Virus record (IMG/VR): IMGVR_UViG_3300024261_000015 | Coordinates: 1-64,000 of that record | DNA from: a virus | DNA: 64,000 bases | Reading direction: 5' to 3' (one strand) | Shown: in pieces, positions 35,827 through 42,576 of the stretch | How the letters are laid out: each line of letters begins with the position of its first letter | Position numbering within the stretch: position 1 is the first letter of the stretch | Position numbers and translations under genes: made by a program | Notes under the pieces: model-generated | Seen by the model: the letters and a program-made list of their open reading frames with translations, nothing else | The model's database searches: none | Told to the model about the DNA's origin: nothing

Positions 35827-36111
35827 ATGGAAGATATAGTTATTTTTGGTTTTAAGGCTATTGCCTGGACATTTGTTAGCTTAAGTCATGTCATAATTCC
35901 TCTCCTTATAGGGAGTGGGGTATTTTATGCTTATGCGTCTATCAAGGAGGTTATGTGGGCGTTTACATGGGAAACTAAACGGAAAGAGCGTGTAAAAGCA
36001 TCCACCTCAAAACCTAAGAAGAGCCCTCCTAAGGAGACTCCCGCACCTTCAAGGGAAGTCGTCAGCAGCTACTCTGACGAATATAAACTACCTCCACTCC
36101 CTTTTAGGTAA
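35827..36111 (+). CDS. Small membrane protein with Pro/Lys-rich tail
   Basis: 94 aa. An N-terminal amphipathic start, a membrane helix around residues 12-38 (SHVIIPLLIGSGVFYAYASI), and a tail rich in Lys/Pro/Ser (KKSPPKETPAPSR). Unknown; membrane anchoring is visible. Confidence 0.6.
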   Translation: MEDIVIFGFKAIAWTFVSLSHVIIPLLIGSGVFYAYASIKEVMWAFTWETKRKERVKASTSKPKKSPPKETPAPSREVVSSYSDEYKLPPLPFR

Positions 36112-36118
36112 CTAAATA
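36112..36118 (+). promoter_or_regulatory. Putative late promoter CTAAATA
   Basis: CTAAATAGAGTACAGG, 19 nt before the start at 36138. Confidence 0.5.
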
Positions 36119-36137
36119 GAGTACAGGAACTAATCTT

Positions 36138-36557
36138 ATGGTAAACTTATTTCATTCATGGAATCTCAATCTTGATGAGAAGAAGAACTCAGGCTTCAAG
36201 CCTGAGGATAAAGAAGGCAAGAAAGCCGACTTCGACTCACGCAAGACACGTATTCCTTCATTCGCTACAATTGATGATGCGTTCAGCAAAGCTACGTATG
36301 GTCAAATTTTCACTACGCCCAAGTCCAGTAACATTTATGTGATTACTCATGGTACTTGGGGCGAGAAATCCAATGATAAGGTCGTTAAGAGCTTTCCCGC
36401 TGGAACTCCCTATGCAGAGATTAAAGGGTATAGTGAGCGTACAAAAGCAAAGCACGGCGGTAAAACTGTTAAGGCAGGTGAAAAAGGCCGTGAAGAAGCT
36501 GGTTTTGCTACTAAAGACAAGAAAGACTCCGTTAAAAACATGAAGTCGGTTAATTAA
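36138..36557 (+). CDS. Basic protein of unknown function
   Basis: 139 aa, rich in Lys and Gly, with a central stretch IYVITHGTWGEKSNDKVVKSF. It follows a late promoter motif, so probably a late or virion product. No family recognised. Confidence 0.6.
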   Translation: MVNLFHSWNLNLDEKKNSGFKPEDKEGKKADFDSRKTRIPSFATIDDAFSKATYGQIFTTPKSSNIYVITHGTWGEKSNDKVVKSFPAGTPYAEIKGYSERTKAKHGGKTVKAGEKGREEAGFATKDKKDSVKNMKSVN

Positions 36558-36558
36558 T

Positions 36559-36900
36559 ATGGCTCGTACGTATATCCCTAAGGGTAGGTTCTTTGAGCCT
36601 AATAGAATTCATAAGATTGCGAAAGATGTTCTTCGTGATTGTGGTGAGGACCGTAATAGGGCGTTAGAGACATTTACTTACTTTAAAAACCTAGTCGATT
36701 CTAGCCCTGATGATGATAAGGCTAAAACCGAAATGATTCACGCCTTGGGTTTGTCCCAAGACGCTAATGATAAGATTGTAAAGATTCTAGACATGATGAT
36801 TAAAATGACTCAATCCGAACAAAAGATTGATTCTGATAAAAACGTCACCGTTGAAAGTCTCTCCTTCGAAGACCTTAAAAAATCCCGTAAGAATGCCTAA
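36559..36900 (+). CDS. Helical protein upstream of Clp-like ATPase
   Basis: 113 aa, helical; N-terminus MARTYIPKGRFFEPNRIHKIA. It overlaps the start of the ATPase by 8 nt (ATGCCTAA), so the two are coupled and may work together, for example as an adaptor. No family recognised. Confidence 0.6.
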   Translation: MARTYIPKGRFFEPNRIHKIAKDVLRDCGEDRNRALETFTYFKNLVDSSPDDDKAKTEMIHALGLSQDANDKIVKILDMMIKMTQSEQKIDSDKNVTVESLSFEDLKKSRKNA

Positions 36901-38149
36901 AAAAGACCAGGACAGTTATGTTGTATACAACCCCCACATTGATGAGTTCGTGCGTGTTAAAAAATTCACGGACGTAGAATTAGGGACAATTGTTGTAGCA
37001 ATAGGAAAATTGATTGACCAGCCAGGGGTTAAGATTGGAGCGTATGTACGCAATGTCGTTACTAGTACTGTTGAGGGGCACACTAGGTTTGACCTGTCGG
37101 AAGTAGCCGAGTCTCTATTTGAGTGTGTTATAGAAGTCTATCCTATATTTCAGATAGATTTCGTATGTAAGACTTTAAATGAAATTGGTGAGCTTGACGC
37201 TCAACTGCCGAAAGGGAGGCTTCTTACGTTATCTGAAATAAACAAGTTAACTGCACGTATCAAGGATAAGCTTATTGGGCAACCAGAAGCTGTCGATGAG
37301 TGCATGAAATCCATTAAACTGCTTAGCTCTGGACTCGGTGAGTTCGTATCTTTGTTCTTTATCGGACCTACAGGTGTAGGTAAGACAGAACTAGCTCGTT
37401 TGTTAGCCAAGGAATACTTAGGGGACCCGAAAAAACTATTAAAGATTAATTGTGGGGAGTACTCCACAGGGCATGAATATGCCAAACTAATCGGTAGTCC
37501 TCCTGGATATATTGGTCATAACGAAAAGGGTATTTTATCTGAAAAAGCCGAGCAGTCTTCCGAATGGATTATTTTGTTTGATGAAATCGAGAAGGCTCAC
37601 CCAAAATTGTTGAATCTTCTCCTAGGATTTCTAGATGATGGTAAGTTGATGGATAGCCAGGGCACTGAGCTTGATTTTACGGACTCTATCGTCTGTTTTA
37701 CAAGCAATGTAGGTATTAAAGGCAACGTGGGTAAGAATTTGCTAGGGTTTGGGGAAGATATTAGAGGTTATGAAGCTTCTAAGAGTATAATTGAGAGTGA
37801 GTTCAAGGAAACCTTTAGCCCTGAGTTCATAAATCGCTTGGATGGCATAGTGTACTTCAATCAGCTTACAAAAGATGATGCCACTACGATAGCCAGAATC
37901 AATCTAAAACCTCTACCTGTAAGAACAACAAAGAAACTGGTGGATTATGTCGTTGATAACTCCTTTTCTCTTGAATATGGTGCTAGAAACATCAAAAGAT
38001 TTATCAGGAATCATGTAACTATTAAAATTGCTGAGAAGATTCTCGAAGACGGTAAAACTTTGTCCTATAAGCCCGTATTTGACGATAAAAAATTAATCTC
38101 TGTAGAAGAAATTTCCAAGCCTAAGGCGTTAAAAAATTCTGATAATTAG
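36893..38149 (+). CDS. Clp/Hsp100-type AAA+ ATPase (single module)
   Basis: 418 aa. The start at 36893 overlaps the previous stop; the ATG at 36827 would add 22 residues in another gene. Walker A GPTGVGKTELARLL (~157), the ClpB/ClpC pore-loop context GSPPGYIGHNEKG (pore Tyr), Walker B WIILFDEIEKAHP (~225), sensor 1 CFTSN, a Gly-rich loop and sensor 2 EYGARNIKRFI (~365) mark a Clp class 2 (D2-type) module. N-terminal ~120 residues replace the usual Clp N and D1 domains. An unfoldase or disaggregase used for host takeover or virion assembly is possible. Confidence 0.85.
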   Translation: MPKKDQDSYVVYNPHIDEFVRVKKFTDVELGTIVVAIGKLIDQPGVKIGAYVRNVVTSTVEGHTRFDLSEVAESLFECVIEVYPIFQIDFVCKTLNEIGELDAQLPKGRLLTLSEINKLTARIKDKLIGQPEAVDECMKSIKLLSSGLGEFVSLFFIGPTGVGKTELARLLAKEYLGDPKKLLKINCGEYSTGHEYAKLIGSPPGYIGHNEKGILSEKAEQSSEWIILFDEIEKAHPKLLNLLLGFLDDGKLMDSQGTELDFTDSIVCFTSNVGIKGNVGKNLLGFGEDIRGYEASKSIIESEFKETFSPEFINRLDGIVYFNQLTKDDATTIARINLKPLPVRTTKKLVDYVVDNSFSLEYGARNIKRFIRNHVTIKIAEKILEDGKTLSYKPVFDDKKLISVEEISKPKALKNSDN

Positions 38150-38170
38150 TGTCCTTTTGGTGCCCGAGGG

Positions 38171-38179
38171 ACTATAACA
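38171..38179 (+). promoter_or_regulatory. Middle-type promoter ACTATAACA with leader
   Basis: ACTATAACATAGTG, followed by a ~45-nt leader that contains GGGCaagccgatGCCC and the ribosome site AAGAGG before ATG 38230. Not leaderless, unlike others of the type. Confidence 0.45.
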
Positions 38180-38229
38180 TAGTGTGGGCAAGCCGATGCC
38201 CTTCAACTTAACCAAGAGGTAAAAACACT

Positions 38230-38502
38230 ATGAAACGAATTTCTTTTAAATATGATAACGCTAAGAACGACAGTACTCCTGAAGTTCTGGTTACTACGCA
38301 AAACCAGCACATGGTTCGCGGATTTAACACCAACTATATGACCAAGGGCCAAGCGACCCGAATTCAGAATGAGTGGCGTAAGATTCAGAACCAACGCTGG
38401 AGCACTGCTACTAAGGAGCGAGTCCTTATGAATCGAGTAGGTTCCCCTGCAAAAAACTCTTTCCGTATGTATCGTACGGAAGGGATTGCTTACACGGACT
38501 GA
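38230..38502 (+). CDS. Small basic protein
   Basis: 90 aa, pI clearly basic, with the block RGFNTNYMTKGQATRIQNEW (~36-55). Clear promoter, ribosome site and terminator form a single-gene transcription unit. Possibly an abundant small host-modifying or DNA-binding protein; no family recognised. Confidence 0.65.
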   Translation: MKRISFKYDNAKNDSTPEVLVTTQNQHMVRGFNTNYMTKGQATRIQNEWRKIQNQRWSTATKERVLMNRVGSPAKNSFRMYRTEGIAYTD

Positions 38503-38529
38503 TGTAAGCAAAAGTTTGTTATTCTCCTT

Positions 38530-38560
38530 AAAGAGGGCTTCGAAAGAAGTCCTCTTTTTT
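38530..38560 (+). terminator. Rho-independent terminator
   Basis: AAAGAGG-G-CTTC / GAAG-T-CCTCTTT with a GAAA tetraloop and six T. Closes the 90-aa gene. Confidence 0.88.
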
Positions 38561-38587
38561 ATTGTATAAGATGCAGGAGATGGGGAC

Positions 38588-38594
38588 CTATATA
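38588..38594 (+). promoter_or_regulatory. Putative late promoter CTATATA
   Basis: CTATATAAAGTA just before ATG 38602, in front of the decoration-like genes. Confidence 0.45.
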
Positions 38595-38601
38595 AAGTAC
38601 T

Positions 38602-39075
38602 ATGCCTATAATGAATGGAATGATGATGCAGGGACCTTCAATGCCCCGCAGACCTGGAGAGGTTATTGCGAACACTTTTTGGGGTTCTGTTAGCGACGCT
38701 GTCTCAGTTACAGCGGATTTTGCTGGAATGGACACGGGCGCTGACCACCTTCAGCTTGCGGCGGGGGTAGTTCCAGGCACTACGGATAGAATGTTACTTC
38801 CTGGAAGACCAAATCATAAAATTGTAGTTAATGAAGTTTCTGTTAGTCAGGCAGGAGGTACCCCTGGATACGTAGGAACCCTTGCACAAGAAGGAGAAAC
38901 TTCTGATATCCTTCAATTTGTCGCAGGGCAGTACGGTCAAGCGCGGTTTGAGGCTATCTTTGAGTTAGAAGTGAATAAAGGTCTTATGTTGTATAGAGCG
39001 CAAGGTATTGCGGGTACAGTAAACGATGATGTTAACGTGGTCACCGTTTTTTATAGTTACGTTGAAAGCGAATGA
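38602..39075 (+). CDS. Virion decoration-like protein, paralogue 1
   Basis: 157 aa, beta-rich, no signal peptide. The arrangement F-W-G ... G-A-D-H-L-Q ... V-N-E-V-S-V ... G-T-L-A-Q-E-G-E-T-S-D ... V-F-Y-S-Y-V is matched by the next gene (T-W-G ... K-D-H-L-Q ... L-S-M-V-E-V ... G-T-L-A-E-E-D-S-T-S-D ... L-F-Y-H-L-V). Two tandem, diverged copies of one small beta domain behind a late promoter suggest an accessory capsid or tail decoration protein. It overlaps the next gene by 4 nt (ATGA). Confidence 0.65.
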   Translation: MPIMNGMMMQGPSMPRRPGEVIANTFWGSVSDAVSVTADFAGMDTGADHLQLAAGVVPGTTDRMLLPGRPNHKIVVNEVSVSQAGGTPGYVGTLAQEGETSDILQFVAGQYGQARFEAIFELEVNKGLMLYRAQGIAGTVNDDVNVVTVFYSYVESE

Positions 39076-39566
39076 TACAATCAAATAATCTAGAGCGTTT
39101 AATGATTGTTTCGGGGGTCTCGGACGCAGGTATCTTGTACCGTTCTACTTGGGGTGCTAATGGAGGCTCTCTTGGAGCCTCCGCTGCCCCCACTAATTTA
39201 ACATTTCCTGGATTGGATAGTAGCAAGGACCATTTACAGGCAACCGCGCCCGCACGCTCTTCATTTATCGCTATAACTAATAATGATATAACAAAGCGTA
39301 TCGTATTAAGCATGGTTGAGGTGGGGTGGAACAATGGGGGGGTCTCGAACCCTAAAGCCATGTTCGGCACACTCGCTGAGGAAGACTCAACATCTGATTT
39401 GATTATATGGATGTGCGACTTTATTAGCGGTAATTACGCTGTAACTACTCCTATTACATTAGCCCCTGGAAAAGATTTGATTCACTATAACGTTAGAGGT
39501 CCAGGCCAGGGTAACTCAACCGAGCCAGTTTTCTTGAAACTTTTTTACCATTTAGTGGACGCTTAG
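39072..39566 (+). CDS. Virion decoration-like protein, paralogue 2
   Basis: 164 aa, same predicted fold and conserved anchor positions as the preceding gene (see there), with overall identity of roughly a quarter by eye. Translation is coupled by ATGA. Function inferred from late location only. Confidence 0.65.
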   Translation: MIQSNNLERLMIVSGVSDAGILYRSTWGANGGSLGASAAPTNLTFPGLDSSKDHLQATAPARSSFIAITNNDITKRIVLSMVEVGWNNGGVSNPKAMFGTLAEEDSTSDLIIWMCDFISGNYAVTTPITLAPGKDLIHYNVRGPGQGNSTEPVFLKLFYHLVDA

Positions 39567-39575
39567 ACTATAATA
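39567..39575 (+). promoter_or_regulatory. Leaderless middle-type promoter ACTATAATA
   Basis: TATAAT 39569-39574, 5 nt before ATG 39580. Confidence 0.5.
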
Positions 39576-39579
39576 GTGC

Positions 39580-39813
39580 ATGGACACACTAATTCAAGCT
39601 GATTATTTTGCAGAGGTAACTGACGAGAAAATCGCAGGTACTATTATTATTAGGCGCGACACTGCGGTAGCCGTCTACTCGGTCCCAGGTAATTCTAGGC
39701 GGTCAATGATTCTTACGGAGCAAGGACTTAAATTCTGCCTTAAAGGACGACCTGAGGTTTTTATGAATCCAGACAACATGGAACCTAGAATTCCTGAACT
39801 TCTTGTTGATTGA
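39580..39813 (+). CDS. Small protein upstream of tRNA-Leu
   Basis: 77 aa, mixed alpha/beta (AGTIIIRRDTAVAVYSVPG). No family recognised. It and the tRNA 15 nt downstream probably share one transcript starting at the leaderless promoter. Confidence 0.6.
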   Translation: MDTLIQADYFAEVTDEKIAGTIIIRRDTAVAVYSVPGNSRRSMILTEQGLKFCLKGRPEVFMNPDNMEPRIPELLVD

Positions 39814-39828
39814 GGCATTAAGTAATGC

Positions 39829-39905
39829 GGGACGGTAGCCCAATCGGTAGAGGCAACAGACTTAAAATCTGTTAAGTGCGGGTTCGAATCCCGCTCGTCC
39901 TACCA
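39829..39905 (+). tRNA. tRNA-Leu(UAA), short variable loop, CCA encoded
   Basis: Cloverleaf by hand: acceptor GGGACGG / TCGTCCT with two G-U pairs, D-stem GCC/GGC, anticodon stem ACAGA/TCTGT with loop CTTAAAA (anticodon TAA), variable loop of only 5 nt, T-arm GCGGG-TTCGAAT-CCCGC, discriminator A and CCA. It reads UUA. Bacterial tRNA-Leu normally has a long variable arm, so this is an unusual form. Confidence 0.9.
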
Positions 39906-39921
39906 CACACTCACTATTAAT

Positions 39922-40230
39922 ATGAAAGAATATAAACCACTTCCCCATTACGTAACGATAAGAGAATCTGAGGTTAGCCCAGGCTCTTTCGGTATCTATA
40001 CTACGAGGGACATTATCCCAAATACTATTATAGGTGTTACGCATCACACGATAGACCATAATGATTTTGAGGGGAATCATGAGTCCGAGGTTATTAGGAC
40101 TCCTCTCGGAGGGTTCTGTCAAATATTTGAACATCACAACTGCACTCACGTACTGGATAATGGCGTAGGCAAGCTCGTAACCTTGCGAGCAATTCTTTCT
40201 GGTGAGGAACTTTCTTCAGATTTTGGTTAA
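39922..40230 (+). CDS. Short SET-domain-like protein
   Basis: 102 aa. GSFGIYTTRDIIPNTIIGVTH near residues 21-41, TPLGGFCQIFEHHNCTHV near 60-77, and a C-terminal RAILSGEELSSDFG correspond to SET (lysine methyltransferase) motifs (G-x-G/A-x-x-x-x-I, the N-H-S-x-x-P-N region, and G-E-E-L-x-x-D-Y). The expected N-H-S is F-E-H here and the last Tyr is Phe, so catalytic competence is doubtful. Small SET proteins occur in some phages. Confidence 0.6.
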   Translation: MKEYKPLPHYVTIRESEVSPGSFGIYTTRDIIPNTIIGVTHHTIDHNDFEGNHESEVIRTPLGGFCQIFEHHNCTHVLDNGVGKLVTLRAILSGEELSSDFG

Positions 40231-40247
40231 ACAATCGCGCAAAATTT

Positions 40248-40256
40248 TCTATAATA
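40248..40256 (+). promoter_or_regulatory. Leaderless middle-type promoter TCTATAATA
   Basis: TATAAT 40250-40255, 5 nt before ATG 40261. Confidence 0.5.
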
Positions 40257-40260
40257 CATT

Positions 40261-40488
40261 ATGAACACTACATCAACATCTGAAAAATATCTGGCTCAAA
40301 TGCTGGAAGGTTACGAGAACGGCATCCAAGGGGTGGACAACTACATTTCTGAAACTCAAACTGCGCTTGATAAAGCAAAGGAGCAGAAACAAGAAATGCT
40401 GGATTCCATCGAGGAGATTAGGGCAGAGCTTGGTCTCGAAGATGAGATTGCTGAACCTGCCGAAGTTGAAATCTTGAACGAGGCATAA
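40261..40488 (+). CDS. Small coiled-coil protein
   Basis: 75 aa, one long amphipathic helix pair (DNYISETQTALDKAKEQKQE), acidic end. Leaderless promoter before it and a strong terminator after it: a one-gene unit. Function unknown. Confidence 0.6.
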   Translation: MNTTSTSEKYLAQMLEGYENGIQGVDNYISETQTALDKAKEQKQEMLDSIEEIRAELGLEDEIAEPAEVEILNEA

Positions 40489-40504
40489 AACTTTCTTTAA
40501 ATTT

Positions 40505-40544
40505 AAGAACCCCTTGAAGCCTTTGGCCCGAGGGGTTCTTTTTT
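40505..40544 (+). terminator. Rho-independent terminator
   Basis: Perfect 10-bp stem AAGAACCCCT / AGGGGTTCTT, 16-nt loop, T-run. Confidence 0.88.
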
Positions 40545-40561
40545 ACCTATATAAGTTTAGT

Positions 40562-41150
40562 AAAAGTCAAGTATGGGAAACTTAGTAAAAGTCAAGTCCT
40601 ATAGGTGCTCTTACTATACCCATACCCCCCCACAAGGAAAAGTCAAACAATCATGCCCCTACGAACAGGTAAAAGTCAAGAGGACGTGTCCTCTAATATA
40701 AGCAAGCTAAGCGATGAGGGCTATCCTCAGAAGCAAGCTGTCGCTATCTCACTCGATAAAGCGGGGAAGGGCAAGAAGAGGAAGCGTATGAAGAAAGTCA
40801 ACGAGACAGGCTTTGTAGTTCAAGGTGCCCCAGCTTCCGAGTTTGGTAGGACTTTTGATAATGCCTGGAAACCTGATTTGACGGTGGGATTTGGTGGAAA
40901 GTCAAAAGTCAAACCCCCCCGCTCAGACAAACCTGAACGGCGGGATTCAACTCACTCAAACCACAAATCTAGTTCGCACAAACCAAAAATGACGAAGGTA
41001 TAAGCGTGAAAGTCAAAAACCACTCTTGACGCATCACCTTTATGTTATACCTTGCCTCCATATTATATTATAGTCCATGCGGCTACAATCATGTTCCTGA
41101 TTACCTAGATACTTATAACCATCATGCGATGGTGTAATTAGAAAAGTCAA
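40562..41150 (+). repeat. AAAAGTCAA direct-repeat cluster 1 (9 copies)
   Basis: Copies of (A/G)AAAGTCAA at 40562, 40587, 40638, 40671, 40793, 40897, 40904, 41008 and 41142, all on the + strand, unevenly spaced, running through non-coding DNA and through the gene at 40653. The first two are in a longer repeat TTAGTAAAAGTCAAGT. It forms the left border of the island; cluster 2 is at 49334-50797. Confidence 0.85.
40653..41003 (+). CDS. Small basic phage protein containing repeat-encoded codons
   Basis: 116 aa from ATG 40653. The N-terminal part (EDVSSNISKLSDEGYPQKQA then VAISLDKAGKGKK) is a type of small conserved phage protein seen in many phages (role unknown). The C-terminal half is disordered and rich in Lys/Ser/His. 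Four to five copies of the AAAGTCAA repeat fall in its coding sequence, read as KSQ, KVN, KSK and similar, implying the repeat spread through, or is tolerated in, this gene. Confidence 0.65.
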   Translation: MPLRTGKSQEDVSSNISKLSDEGYPQKQAVAISLDKAGKGKKRKRMKKVNETGFVVQGAPASEFGRTFDNAWKPDLTVGFGGKSKVKPPRSDKPERRDSTHSNHKSSSHKPKMTKV

Positions 41151-41152
41151 AG

Positions 41153-41572
41153 ATGGAACGCAAAAACTACATTGTTAAGTTAAAGATGTCCGAAGAGGAA
41201 TTGTCGTGTTTCAGGAACCTGGAACCTCTTCTTAATCTTTCTATGTCTCCGAACGAGTCAAACCTCATTTCCAGGTTGCTAGGTTATGAGGACAGTCACG
41301 ACCTAACCAAAAAAGGGTATAAATCTAATAGATTTTTACGACAGGCTTTTCAAGTACTCGCATTTCTGTATATAACAAGAGAAGATAGTGGAACCTTTAT
41401 TGATTTTTGGGATAGGTTAATCTTCACAGACAAAGAGGTTGAGAGTAAAGTACGCAGAACTTTCAATATTGTTGATAGTAGGGAAACACTTTCGTCTTCG
41501 CAGCTTGAGTTAATGTGGTTGTTAGATACGGATAAGGACGAACTGGACACTACGGATTCTGATTCCGAGTAA
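41153..41572 (+). CDS. Unknown helical protein at island start
   Basis: 139 aa, helical, acidic tail (DTDKDELDTTDSDSE). It begins 3 nt after the last AAAAGTCAA copy of cluster 1. First gene of the island. No family recognised. Confidence 0.6.
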   Translation: MERKNYIVKLKMSEEELSCFRNLEPLLNLSMSPNESNLISRLLGYEDSHDLTKKGYKSNRFLRQAFQVLAFLYITREDSGTFIDFWDRLIFTDKEVESKVRRTFNIVDSRETLSSSQLELMWLLDTDKDELDTTDSDSE

Positions 41573-41606
41573 ACACAAAGTACAGTTTGTCGCAGAGCCT
41601 ATATGC

Positions 41607-41639
41607 GCCCTAAGTCCTTGCTGTGTAACGACTTAGGGC
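41607..41639 (+). repeat. TAAGTC/GACTTA hairpin element, copy A (inverted)
   Basis: Perfect 10-bp inverted repeat GCCCTAAGTC / GACTTAGGGC with loop CTTGCTGTGTAAC. It is the reverse-strand form of the element repeated at 50.0-57.4 kb. Confidence 0.8.
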
Positions 41640-41677
41640 AAATGTTCGTTTTTACTCGATTTCTTACACCTAGGCTA

Positions 41678-41705
41678 TTGACATTGGAGGAGATTATGTT
41701 AAAAT
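41678..41705 (+). promoter_or_regulatory. Sigma70-type promoter of the MoxR/VWA operon
   Basis: TTGACA, 16-nt spacer, TAAAAT; the following ~55-nt leader has a small hairpin CGGGA-GAAG-TCCCG. It is the only good -35/-10 pair before the operon at 41765. Confidence 0.65.
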
Positions 41706-41764
41706 GGGGGTCGTTCGGGAGAAGTCCCGTCCGTTTAACTATACTTTAACCATAGGACTTACTA

Positions 41765-42574
41765 ATGTTCGTAATTGACGAAACTAAAAAAGAAATGCTT
41801 TCGACTCTAATTGAGTCGGGCAAAAACTGTTTACTTACAGGGGCAACAGGGTGTGGCAAAACCACACTTTGCCTGGAAGTAGCAACCTCACTAGGACTGA
41901 ATCCAGTTGTAATTAACATGGGTTCCACACAGGACGCTAGGACTTCTCTTATCGGCTATCATGTTTTGGAGGACGGTACGACCCGATTCCAAACCTCGGA
42001 CTTTATTAAAGCCATTCAGACTCCTAATACGCTCATTATTCTTGATGAACTTTCCAGGGCTTCGGATGATGCGTTTAATATCATTTTTCCATTGTTGGAT
42101 TTCCGTAGGGACATTCGTGTTGAGGAACTTGGTGGTTCTGGGGAAACCATTACGGTAGAACCCTCGGTGCGTTTCGTTGCTACTGCAAATATCGGGCTGG
42201 ACTATTCTTCTGCGCGTTCACTAGACCGTGCTTTGAAGGACCGTTTTATTCCTTTTCACCTTGATTACATTAAGGGAAAGGAACTTTCCAAGTACATTAC
42301 TCATCTTTTCGGGGGTGAGGTTTCTAAGAAATCGAAGCCTCTTGTTCAGGTTTATGATTACTCTCACCAACAGTACAAGGATAGCAAAATCTCTTCGCAG
42401 ATTTCAACTCGTATGGTTTTGGAGTGCGTTCCTCTTATGGATAAGTTCTCTCTCAAAGACATTCTTAACAATGTCCTGCTTTCTATGTACGAGGAAGATT
42501 CTTGCAGCGTTATCAATGATGCTAACATCATTCGTGAGTATGCCGATTCGCTTGGTATGTTTGAGGTAAACTGA
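41765..42574 (+). CDS. MoxR/CobS-like AAA+ ATPase
   Basis: 269 aa. Walker A LLTGATGCGKTTLCL (~24-38), SLIGYHVLEDGTTRFQ (insert region of MoxR/CobS type), Walker B LIILDELSRAS (~92), sensor 1 FVATANIG (~139) and arginine-finger region LDRALKDRF. It belongs to the CobS/GvpN/MoxR clade, ring ATPases that work with VWA proteins. CobS-like genes are known from marine T4-like phages. Here it heads an operon with an HExxH protein and a VWA protein, so a MoxR-VWA remodelling machine is more likely than cobalamin synthesis. Confidence 0.85.
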   Translation: MFVIDETKKEMLSTLIESGKNCLLTGATGCGKTTLCLEVATSLGLNPVVINMGSTQDARTSLIGYHVLEDGTTRFQTSDFIKAIQTPNTLIILDELSRASDDAFNIIFPLLDFRRDIRVEELGGSGETITVEPSVRFVATANIGLDYSSARSLDRALKDRFIPFHLDYIKGKELSKYITHLFGGEVSKKSKPLVQVYDYSHQQYKDSKISSQISTRMVLECVPLMDKFSLKDILNNVLLSMYEEDSCSVINDANIIREYADSLGMFEVN

Positions 42575-42576
42575 TA

